The notes under the pieces were generated by a model. It did no database searches and was not told the DNA's origin. It worked only from the letters and a program-made list of their open reading frames with translations. From an uncultured Clostridia bacterium (GTDB lineage: Bacteria > Bacillota > Clostridia > Oscillospirales > Acutalibacteraceae), in assembly GCA_905235625.1 (NCBI GenBank), contig CAJOLX010000016.1, forward strand, positions 1 through 64,000: a DNA stretch of 64,000 nucleotides, in the 5' to 3' direction. Both the position numbers and the translations under genes were made by a program. This document shows positions 54,830-62,339 of this stretch, one piece after another (positions within the stretch are counted from its first letter, which is position 1; every line of letters begins with the position of its first letter).

Positions 54830-56995
54830 TTATTTTTTCTTTATGGTCTTTATATATCCCTCCGCAAGGGAGGTAAAGCTCTCGGGCATGCCGATGCGTT
54901 TTGCGAGGTTCACGGCGGTGCCGATTTTAACAGCGCCGACGGGCTTTGCGAGGGGAGAAAAAACGATATCCAGCTTATTGCCGAAGCGGGCTTTGATAAT
55001 CGCTTTCGCCTCCTCATTTTCGAGCAGGTCGCCTATTTTATCGTCAAGGCCGAAAGAGTCTTCGCCGTCGTCCGCCGATGACCAATCCCTCACGTAGGAG
55101 CCTTCGCCTTCGGGCAGAGAATAGCTTTTGTCTTCGCCGTCAATGCCGATAACTGTGAGGCTTTCGCTCTCCTCCCCTGCGCTCACGGTGTAAACGTTTT
55201 CGCCGTCTTTAACGGGCACGGTGAATTCAAACACGGTTTCGCCGCTCGAAACGAGCTCGCCGCCGTCATAGATAAGCTTCACGGGCGAAAGGTTTGAATA
55301 AACCTTTATAACGGTTTCGCCTTTTCGGCGGTTCACAAAGCCGGACGAGCAAACGTGCAGAGTGGGTTCGGCGCTCCAAAGGGCTTTGTAAAGATAAAAG
55401 GCGTCTTTCTTTCTCTTGCGGTCGTAGCTTACGAGGCCCTTGTTGTTGATGCCGCTCGTGCCGCCCTCGCGCCTTGAAGCGGAGCCGAAATCAAAGGCGT
55501 TCCAGACGAACGAGCCCCAAATCCAATCGCGGGAATTTATTTCTTTGATATATTTTTCGTGGAATACGCACTGATATTCTTCGGTATAGTCGCCCTGCCT
55601 CGGCTTTTCGGAATGAAGGCCGTAAACGGCGTCCGCTCCGTATTCCGAAATGCACAGCTTCTTCTCGGGATTAAAAGCGTGCCAGGAATCGAGCCACTTG
55701 CCGAAGGCGTCGCAGGAATCGGCATACCAGCCGAAATAATGATTGTAGCCGAGGATGTCGGTAATGCCGCTCAGCGACGACGAAACGGGCAGGGCGGAGA
55801 CCTGAGCGCAGGTCGTGAGGCGGCGGGTGTCAACCGCTTTCGCGAGAGCGTTAAGCTCTCTCATGGCCGAGTCAAGCTCGCGGGAATCCTTGCCGGCGAG
55901 GGTAATCTCGTTTTCAATGCCCCAGCAGAAAATGGCGGAGTGATTGTAATTTTGCTTTATCATTTCGAGCAGCTGCTGCTTCGCGTTTTGCTGCTTTTTA
56001 GGCGAAAAGCGTGAAATCACGGGGATTTCCGCCCAGACGAGCACGCCGTTTTTGTCGCACAGGTCATAAAAATATTTTGCCTGCGGATAGTGAGCAAGGC
56101 GAAGAGCGTTTGCTCCGCTCTCAAGAATCAGAGCCATATCCTCGTCATGCTCTTTTTCGGTTATCGCATTGCCAATTCCGGCTCTGTCCTGATGCCTGCA
56201 AAGACCCTGCAGCTTAATATGTTTGCCGTTTAAGAAAGCGCCCTTTTCGGGGCCAACGGCGAATGACCTGAAACCCACCTTAATGTCAAGATTATCCGAA
56301 ACGGAGCCGTCGGGCAAAATGATCTGAGCCGTCAAGGTGTAAAGATAAGGGTCCTGCCTGCCGTTCCAAAGATGAGGGCGGCGGCAATCGATATAGGTTT
56401 CGCTTTGCGAAATATCAACGGTTTCGCTCGCGTAAACCCTGCCGTTAGGATATTTCAGCTTATAGCTTATCACAGCGCCCGGCACGGCGCCGTCAACGAG
56501 CGCTTTTATGCCGAGATACCATTTGCCGTCCTTTTCAAACGGAGTGACGTAAACGCCGTCGGACGAATAATCGGAGGATGAAAAGCGGCATTCGCCCGTG
56601 ACGATGAGATTCACGTTTCTGTAAATTCCGCCGTAAAAGGTGAAGTCCGCCGTTTCGGGATAAACGTCCTCAAGCGAGCTGTTTGAAACGTTGACGGTCA
56701 GCACGCTGTCGTGCCTTACGCTGTCGGTAATATCATATCTGAAAGCGGTGTATCCGCCCTTGTGAACGCCGAGATTTATGCAGTTTATCTGAGCCTCGCA
56801 AACGGAATTCACGCCCTCAAATTCGAGCATAACTCTGCCCTCGGGAATAGCTTCAATGTATTTTTCATAGCTGCACATTCCTCTGAAATAGCCCTTCTGA
56901 GCGTCGGCATTCCAGGTGTGCGGCAGGTTTACGGTTTCGCTCTGCAAGCCGTTTGTGAATTTCCAGCCCTCGTTTATATTTATGATTTTTCTCAT
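54830..56995 (-). CDS. Glycoside hydrolase family 2 beta-galactosidase-like enzyme
   Basis: A 721-residue GH2 enzyme: N-terminal sugar-binding domain (VNLPHTWN, GYTAFRYDITD), immunoglobulin-like domain, and TIM barrel with the acid/base Glu in WGIENEIT and nucleophile Glu in CISEYGAD. The RHQDRAGIGNAI and LRLAHYP blocks are typical of beta-galactosidases and beta-glucuronidases. It has extra C-terminal domains and no signal peptide. The ATG follows GGAGGAAA. The repeat element lies 16 nt behind its stop. Confidence 0.9.
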   Translation of the reverse strand: MRKIININEGWKFTNGLQSETVNLPHTWNADAQKGYFRGMCSYEKYIEAIPEGRVMLEFEGVNSVCEAQINCINLGVHKGGYTAFRYDITDSVRHDSVLTVNVSNSSLEDVYPETADFTFYGGIYRNVNLIVTGECRFSSSDYSSDGVYVTPFEKDGKWYLGIKALVDGAVPGAVISYKLKYPNGRVYASETVDISQSETYIDCRRPHLWNGRQDPYLYTLTAQIILPDGSVSDNLDIKVGFRSFAVGPEKGAFLNGKHIKLQGLCRHQDRAGIGNAITEKEHDEDMALILESGANALRLAHYPQAKYFYDLCDKNGVLVWAEIPVISRFSPKKQQNAKQQLLEMIKQNYNHSAIFCWGIENEITLAGKDSRELDSAMRELNALAKAVDTRRLTTCAQVSALPVSSSLSGITDILGYNHYFGWYADSCDAFGKWLDSWHAFNPEKKLCISEYGADAVYGLHSEKPRQGDYTEEYQCVFHEKYIKEINSRDWIWGSFVWNAFDFGSASRREGGTSGINNKGLVSYDRKRKKDAFYLYKALWSAEPTLHVCSSGFVNRRKGETVIKVYSNLSPVKLIYDGGELVSSGETVFEFTVPVKDGENVYTVSAGEESESLTVIGIDGEDKSYSLPEGEGSYVRDWSSADDGEDSFGLDDKIGDLLENEEAKAIIKARFGNKLDIVFSPLAKPVGAVKIGTAVNLAKRIGMPESFTSLAEGYIKTIKKK

Positions 56996-57039
56996 TTTAT
57001 TTTCCTCCGCCGGGAATTTTCGCTTAATATTTCCCGATT

Positions 57040-57068
57040 ATTATATCACAAGGCGGGGCGGACATAAA
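57040..57068 (-). promoter_or_regulatory. Possible promoter of the GH2 gene
   Basis: A perfect TATAAT (57040-57045) with a weak -35 TTTATG (57063-57068) at 17 nt on the minus strand. Confidence 0.5.
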
Positions 57069-57081
57069 GAATTATTTTAAA

Positions 57082-57110
57082 TTGACAAAAGGTCAAAGCA
57101 AAACTATAAT
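57082..57110 (+). promoter_or_regulatory. Consensus promoter of the two-component system
   Basis: A perfect TTGACA (57082-57087), 17-nt spacer and TATAAT (57105-57110). Confidence 0.9.
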
Positions 57111-57145
57111 ATTATATAATAAAGGATGGAATCGGGGTGAACGGA

Positions 57146-58417
57146 ATGGATGATTTGCTCGGCGCATTGTATCTGCCGCTTGTAATCATAGTGGGCGGAT
57201 ATTTTGTGCTTGCGCTCGACACTCACGTTGCGAGAAACAACAAAGACCTGTTTTTCGCCATATTCTCGCTGTCGCTCGCGATAATAATCGCCGACTTCGG
57301 GGATAAAGTGTTTTCTCAGCTCGATTTTTACACCGTGGAGCGCGTAATTCTGAACGTTTTGTGCCTGAGCCTTCGCCCGATTATAGCTCTTTTGCTCATA
57401 AGGCTCGTTATCAAACAGTCTAAGGCTTATCTGTTTTTATCATCGCTTGCCGTGCTTAACGTCATCCTGTCTTCCACGGCGTTCGCAAACGGATTTGTCT
57501 TTATGATAGACGAAACGAACACCCTCGTTTACGGCCCGTTCGGATTTTTCTCAACGGCGCTCACGGCGCTTTATCTCGTTATACTCGTCATTTTTTCGTT
57601 CAGACGGTTCAACAGCAAGAGGAGCCACTCCGGCATTATCGTTATATATTCCGCCGCCGTCGTGCTCATAGCCGCGGTTATCAGCATGAAAGACCCGAGC
57701 TTCAGCACGGTGGCAAATTCGGTTATACCCGTTGCCGCGCTGCTCTATTATTTCTATATGCACATCCATTACGTTAACAAAACGTTTATGGAGCAGGAGG
57801 AAAGAATGCAGCTGCAGCAGGTCGCCCTTCACGTTTCTCAGCTTCAGCCTCATTTTTTGTATAACACGCTTAACACGATATATTTCCTTTGCGAAAAGGA
57901 CCCCGAAAAGGCGCAGGAGGCAATCAGCAGATTTTCGGATTATCTGAGGCAAAACCTCGACTCGCTCACAAAATATGAGCTGATACCGTTTTCGGAGGAG
58001 CTCGAGCACACCGACACTTACCTTTGGATAGAGCAGCTTCGCTTTGACGACAGGCTCGAGGTGGTTTATGACGTGCAGTGCCTCGACTTTAAGCTGCCCG
58101 TGCTCACTCTGCAGCCGATAGTTGAAAACGCGGTTAAACACGGCATCTGCGCGAGGGAAAACGGCGGCTGCGTTACGATAAGCTCAAGAGAATACGGCGA
58201 CAGATATGAAATAACCATAGCGGATAACGGCGTGGGCTTTGACACGAGCGCCGCGCCCGACACCTCAATGACCCACAACGGCATCAAAAACGTTGAAGGC
58301 AGGCTCAAGGGCATGTGCTCCGGCTCTCTCGAAATAACGAGCGTGCCCGGCGAAGGAACTCAGGCGGTAATAAAAATACCGAAGCCCGGAGAAACCCGAA
58401 AAATCAAGCTCAGATAA
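57146..58417 (+). CDS. LytS/YehU-type sensor histidine kinase
   Basis: A 423-residue membrane kinase: about six membrane helices in the first 220 residues, a short coiled coil (FMEQEERMQLQQVAL), then the His_kinase domain with phospho-acceptor His in QLQPHFLYNTLN, N box PIVENAVKHG and G box ADNGVGFD. It is of the type that usually pairs with LytTR regulators. The ATG at 57146 is 5 nt after GGTGA; a GTG three codons earlier is also possible. The response regulator gene follows 11 nt later. Confidence 0.9.
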   Translation: MDDLLGALYLPLVIIVGGYFVLALDTHVARNNKDLFFAIFSLSLAIIIADFGDKVFSQLDFYTVERVILNVLCLSLRPIIALLLIRLVIKQSKAYLFLSSLAVLNVILSSTAFANGFVFMIDETNTLVYGPFGFFSTALTALYLVILVIFSFRRFNSKRSHSGIIVIYSAAVVLIAAVISMKDPSFSTVANSVIPVAALLYYFYMHIHYVNKTFMEQEERMQLQQVALHVSQLQPHFLYNTLNTIYFLCEKDPEKAQEAISRFSDYLRQNLDSLTKYELIPFSEELEHTDTYLWIEQLRFDDRLEVVYDVQCLDFKLPVLTLQPIVENAVKHGICARENGGCVTISSREYGDRYEITIADNGVGFDTSAAPDTSMTHNGIKNVEGRLKGMCSGSLEITSVPGEGTQAVIKIPKPGETRKIKLR

Positions 58418-58428
58418 AGGAGAATTTT

Positions 58429-59199
58429 ATGAAGGTCATAGCAGTTGACGACGAAAAAATGGCTCTTGAAAACCTTGTTTCCGCCATAAATAAATATGAC
58501 CCCAACATAGAGGTTACGCCGTTTAAGGACCCGAAATCGGCAATTGAATTTGTCAAAGAGGGCCCGTGCGACGCGGCTTTTCTCGACGTGCAGATGTTCG
58601 GAATGTCCGGCGTGGAGCTCGCTCAAACTCTCAAAGAGCTGCAGCCCGACATCAACATAATATTCACAACGGGATATTCCGAATATATGAAAGAAGCGTT
58701 TGAAATGCACGCGAGCGGATATCTGCTCAAACCCATCACCGTTGACAAGGTTAGGGCGGAGCTCGAAAATCTGCGCGCTCCCCGCTCCAAAAAGCAGACG
58801 AGAGTCAAGGCGCAATGCTTCGGCAACTTTGAGCTTTTCATCGACGGCAGCATCGTGAAATTCACTTACGCCAAAACGAAAGAGCTGTTTGCCTATCTCG
58901 TTGACAGGCGCGGAGCGGGCTGCACAACGAGCGAAATAATGAGCGTGCTGTGGGAAGACGACGAGCATGATTCATATCTCAGAAACATCAGAAAAGACCT
59001 GCTCGACACCTTCGCGAAAAACGGCTGCAACGACGTGATAATAAACAACTGGGGCAAGCTGAGCATCAAAACCGACGCGATAGAATGCGATTATTACAAC
59101 TACCTGCGCGACCGCTCAAGCGAAAACTATCAGGGCGAATATATGGCGCAGTATTCCTGGAGCGAGCTGACCAACGCTTACCTTTACGGGCTGAAATAA
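58429..59199 (+). CDS. Response regulator with SARP/BTAD-like winged-helix output
   Basis: A 256-residue regulator. The receiver domain is complete: acidic pair Asp7-Asp8, phospho-acceptor Asp53 (FLDVQMFGMSG), Thr in IIFTTGYS and Lys in YLLKPIT. The C-terminal 130 residues start CFGNFELFIDG and contain KTKELFAYLVDRRGAGCTTSEI, the wHTH type found in SARP/BTAD transcriptional activators, in place of the LytTR domain expected with this kinase class. The ATG at 58429 follows AAAGGAG. It overlaps nothing and ends its operon. Confidence 0.9.
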   Translation: MKVIAVDDEKMALENLVSAINKYDPNIEVTPFKDPKSAIEFVKEGPCDAAFLDVQMFGMSGVELAQTLKELQPDINIIFTTGYSEYMKEAFEMHASGYLLKPITVDKVRAELENLRAPRSKKQTRVKAQCFGNFELFIDGSIVKFTYAKTKELFAYLVDRRGAGCTTSEIMSVLWEDDEHDSYLRNIRKDLLDTFAKNGCNDVIINNWGKLSIKTDAIECDYYNYLRDRSSENYQGEYMAQYSWSELTNAYLYGLK

Positions 59200-59427
59200 T
59201 AAGAGCGATGAACGAGGCGAAAGCCCTTAAATTCGCCGCAGGCGATATAAATTTTATGCGAGAGCATCCTTATGAATTTGGCTTACCACTTTGCAAGGGT
59301 TTTCGTATTAAGATGAAGACGGCGTTTTCTCCGCTCGCAGACAGTATCGCCGATACGGCAAGAGCGGAAAAACGTCGAAAAACGAAAATACAAATGTACG
59401 AGTTATATATTTCGGAGCATAATAATA
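59200..59427. other. Intergenic region, possible left part of a repeat element
   Basis: No supported gene. A short plus-strand frame from 59206 has no ribosome site. TTTTCGTATTAAGATGAAGA near 59299-59318 is a degenerate match to the inverted repeat of the 54682 element, so the second copy may reach back to here. Confidence 0.4.
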
Positions 59428-59509
59428 CAGGGTGCGAGCTTTATTGTTCGCACCCTGCTTACTTATTTAAACAAAATTTTCGTTTTGTTCTTCGCTTAAT
59501 ACGGAAGTC
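59428..59509. repeat. MITE-like element, second partial or diverged copy
   Basis: A 10-bp hairpin (59428-59437 with 59448-59457), an AT-rich tract, then TTTGTTCTTCGCTTAATACG (59484-59503) running to 59509, the near-exact right end of the 54682 element. The hairpin bases differ from the first copy but pairing is kept. The end overlaps the stop codon of the next gene. Confidence 0.7.
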
Positions 59510-60278
59510 ACAAAGAAAGCATATATTCCCATGATTCTTCGGTGGATTTAAACGGGTCATCATCCACCCAGTCATTATCCTGCTCGTAAACTATATAGGG
59601 TATTCCGAGCTCGCAGCAAACGTCGTAGCATTCTTTCAAATTGACAATGCCCTTGCCGAGCGAAACGAAATGTCTCTCTTTGTTTTCGTCAATGATATAG
59701 TCTTTGAAGTGGACCACCTTCACTCTGCCCTTCATCTTTTTGAGCAGCTCGGCGGGGTCAACGCCGGCATAATGAATCCAGGCGACGTCGGGAATGAAAT
59801 TGAAGGTTTCGGGGTCGGTCTCTTCAAGAAGCAGATCCATCATCGAGCAAGCCATGTCGTCGAGTCTGTTGAATTCAAAAGAATGGTTGTGATAATTGAA
59901 GGTCATGCCGTTCTTTTTAAGCTCGGCGCCTATTTTGCCGGTGTCGGAAATGAAGCTTCTCACTCTGCTGCTGTTGCCTCTGCCCGAATCGGGAGCGGAA
60001 CCGATGCCCATTGCGTCGCATCCGATAGTCTTATGCTCGGCAATCATTGCGTCAAGGTCGGTGAGCATTCTGTCAATTCCCTTATGAGTAACGCAAACGC
60101 TCATGCCGTGCTTTTGCAAAATCTCTGCCTGAATATCGGCGGGGATATCGCCTATAGCGGATATCTGAACGTCGGTAACGCCCATTTTTTCAAGTCTTTC
60201 AAGAGTTTTGTCAAAATCCTCAGCGTTTTGAATGTAATCTCTCAACGTGTAAAGCTGAATTCCCATTTTCGGCTTCAT
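59508..60278 (-). CDS. Sugar phosphate isomerase/epimerase-like TIM barrel protein
   Basis: A 256-residue xylose isomerase-like barrel starting MKPKMGIQLYTLRD. Metal-site residues fit the family: YHNHSFEF, PDVAWIHYAG, VHFKDY and YVIYEQD-like Glu (IVYEQDNDW). Related proteins include inosose dehydratases and IolE-like enzymes, but no reaction can be assigned. I use the ATG at 60278 with GAGGTG upstream; a GTG three codons earlier is in frame. Its stop lies inside the end of the repeat element, so the insertion may have replaced the original C-terminus. Confidence 0.83.
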   Translation of the reverse strand: MKPKMGIQLYTLRDYIQNAEDFDKTLERLEKMGVTDVQISAIGDIPADIQAEILQKHGMSVCVTHKGIDRMLTDLDAMIAEHKTIGCDAMGIGSAPDSGRGNSSRVRSFISDTGKIGAELKKNGMTFNYHNHSFEFNRLDDMACSMMDLLLEETDPETFNFIPDVAWIHYAGVDPAELLKKMKGRVKVVHFKDYIIDENKERHFVSLGKGIVNLKECYDVCCELGIPYIVYEQDNDWVDDDPFKSTEESWEYMLSL

Positions 60279-60346
60279 TTCGTGCACCTCGTTTTAAATT
60301 TAATTATTTATTCAGTCCGCAAAAGCTGCGGTTACGTAGCTTGATT

Positions 60347-61165
60347 TCAGGCGGCCGTATTCAGGTAATAGCGTATCAGGCGAAGATTATTATCAAGGCT
60401 GAGCGACACTTTTTCAATGGGCTCTATCGCAATCACAGGCTCCGTTTTTGAGCCGAGGCCGAGCTGTTTTAGCTTTTTGAGCACGGTTTTCGCTATGAGC
60501 TTGTTGCCCTCGCCGTTTGGATGAATGGTGTCGGCTGCAATGAGGTCTTTATCGGAGGCGGCGAAAGCCGCGGCAACGTCGACTATTTCATAAGAGCCGG
60601 GGTTATCTTTAAGATACCTGCGTATCGCGGAATTAAGAGCGTCAACGCCCTTTTGATAAATGCCCGAAATCCATGCGGCTTTCCAGGGGTTGTAAACCGT
60701 TTGCATGAGTATAACGGCGTCGGGATTAAGCTCTTTTATGGCGGGGATTATCTTGCCGAGGTCGTCATAAATGCCGTCTGCCGTTTTATTCACCTCATCC
60801 AAATTGCCGAAAACAATGGTGACAAGCATCCATAAAAGATTGCTTCTCAAAAAGTTGTTGCCGCCTATTGAAACGCTGATGATATCGGCCTTTTTTATTT
60901 CGCTTTTCATCTCGCTGCTGCTGTTTATCAGCAAAAGCAAATCAGACGTTGTGATGCCGTCAATGCCGAGGTTGCGGTAATTGTAGCCGTTGGTGTTGGC
61001 AACCATTCTGCCGTAGCACGCTTCGCCCGGATTGGCTATTCCTTCGCCGTAAGCAATGGAATCGCCGATGACAAGGTAATTGAGCTTTTTTGAAGCGGCA
61101 AAAGCGACGGTGCACATGCCGAAAATCATAACGAGAGATAAAATAAGAGCTGCAATTCTTTTCAC
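60347..61165 (-). CDS. Secreted SGNH/GDSL-family lipase or esterase
   Basis: A 272-residue exported hydrolase: signal peptide of about 23 residues (MKRIAALILSLVMIFGMC start, AFA end), GDSIAYGEG (Ser nucleophile), GIDGITTSD (Gly), SIGGNNFL (Asn) and DTIHPNGEG (Asp, His). It is transcribed alone from a TATAAT-type promoter. Confidence 0.88.
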   Translation of the reverse strand: MKRIAALILSLVMIFGMCTVAFAASKKLNYLVIGDSIAYGEGIANPGEACYGRMVANTNGYNYRNLGIDGITTSDLLLLINSSSEMKSEIKKADIISVSIGGNNFLRSNLLWMLVTIVFGNLDEVNKTADGIYDDLGKIIPAIKELNPDAVILMQTVYNPWKAAWISGIYQKGVDALNSAIRRYLKDNPGSYEIVDVAAAFAASDKDLIAADTIHPNGEGNKLIAKTVLKKLKQLGLGSKTEPVIAIEPIEKVSLSLDNNLRLIRYYLNTAA

Positions 61166-61202
61166 GAAACTGTCCTCCGCGGTAAAAATTCTTATTTATT
61201 TT

Positions 61203-61231
61203 ATTATATTAAAACCTTAATATGTTGTCAA
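61203..61231 (-). promoter_or_regulatory. Consensus promoter of the SGNH lipase gene
   Basis: TTGACA (61226-61231), 17-nt spacer and TATAAT (61203-61208) on the minus strand. Confidence 0.9.
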
Positions 61232-61270
61232 GTTTAAAAGTCGCCGCATTTTGCCCGGAGCGGTTTTATA

Positions 61271-61299
61271 TTGACTGTTTCGGCGCAATGATGTATAAT
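61271..61299 (+). promoter_or_regulatory. Promoter of the CorA gene
   Basis: TTGACT (61271-61276), 17-nt spacer and TATAAT (61294-61299). Confidence 0.85.
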
Positions 61300-61333
61300 T
61301 CCTCATAAATCAAATATACAAGGCGGAATAGAG

Positions 61334-62272
61334 ATGTTTTTAAAGTTCACCGAAAATTCCATTGAAAAAATCAAAATAGATGAAATCGACTCAAATTCAC
61401 TTTGCGCGGGCTATATCGGCGCCGATGAGCTTGCGCAGGTGAGGGAGCGTTTCGGCTTCCCGACGGCTTTGGCCGAAAGCGCCTCAAGAATGAAAGGCAA
61501 TTTCCGCTCGGGCGTTGAGGTTTACGACGGCTGCACTTTTACGGAGCTTCGGGTGGTAAACACGCTCGACCCCGACGCAAAAGACGACCTCATGGCTATT
61601 TACATAAGCAAAAATCTGCTCATTTTGGTGGACGTTGAAGACCTTGACGGCTCAACGAAATCAAAATATATTGCTTCTTTGGAAAAGCACAATCTCGCAA
61701 CGGTAACGCTCGAAAAGCTGATAGTTTCGTTTCTCGATTCTCTCGTCAGCTCCGACACCATTTTTCTCGAAGACACGAGCAACGTGATAGCCGACATGGA
61801 GGAAGAGCTGCTCGAGAAAGAAAGCGACGCGAATTTCAGCCGCAGAATACTCGAAATGAAAAAGACTCTGCTCAAAATCCACAATTATTATGAGCAGCTT
61901 ATCGACATAACGGAAGCTCTCAGCGACAATGAAAACGATATTTTCCCCACAGACGAGCTGATGTACGTTACAAACCTTCAAAACAAGATCATCCGCCTGA
62001 GAGAAGATACGGACTCACTGAGCAGGTCGCTCGACCATCTGCAGGACGCTTACACTTCAATGCTCGATTTAAAGCTTAATAATCACATGAAGGTGTTCAC
62101 CGTTATTACGACCGTATTTTTCCCGCTCACTATCATAGTCGGCTGGTACGGCATGAACTTTGTGTCAATGCCGGAATTCACCTGGAAATACGGCTATCTT
62201 TACGTGATACTTCTCTCGGTCGTCGTTATCGTGCCGCTGATAATTTACGGCAAAAAGAAAAACTGGTTTTAA
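61334..62272 (+). CDS. corA: CorA-family magnesium/divalent cation channel
   Basis: A 312-residue CorA protein: cytoplasmic alpha/beta domain, long helical stalk (about 130-240, with LREDTDSLSRSLDHLQDAY), two C-terminal membrane helices and the selectivity motif YGMNF between them, ending in a Lys-rich tail (YGKKKNWF). Pentameric Mg2+ uptake is expected. It is transcribed alone. MgtC at 53937 is a second gene with a possible magnesium link. Confidence 0.92.
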   Translation: MFLKFTENSIEKIKIDEIDSNSLCAGYIGADELAQVRERFGFPTALAESASRMKGNFRSGVEVYDGCTFTELRVVNTLDPDAKDDLMAIYISKNLLILVDVEDLDGSTKSKYIASLEKHNLATVTLEKLIVSFLDSLVSSDTIFLEDTSNVIADMEEELLEKESDANFSRRILEMKKTLLKIHNYYEQLIDITEALSDNENDIFPTDELMYVTNLQNKIIRLREDTDSLSRSLDHLQDAYTSMLDLKLNNHMKVFTVITTVFFPLTIIVGWYGMNFVSMPEFTWKYGYLYVILLSVVVIVPLIIYGKKKNWF

Positions 62273-62283
62273 ACTTAACGTGC

Positions 62284-62330
62284 AAAAAAACACCCGGCGC
62301 GGGCTCTTAAGCTCTTCGCCGGGTGTTTTG
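62284..62330. terminator. Bidirectional terminator between corA and hppA
   Basis: AAACACCCGGC (62288-62297) pairs with GCCGGGTGTTT (62318-62328) around an inner hairpin; the plus strand continues TTTTG and the minus strand TTTTTTTGC. Confidence 0.85.
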
Positions 62331-62339
62331 TCATTTAAA

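Noticed and set aside
59206-59534. Plus-strand frame after the response regulator
   Set aside because: No ribosome site, no recognisable motif, and it runs through the repeat element hairpin.
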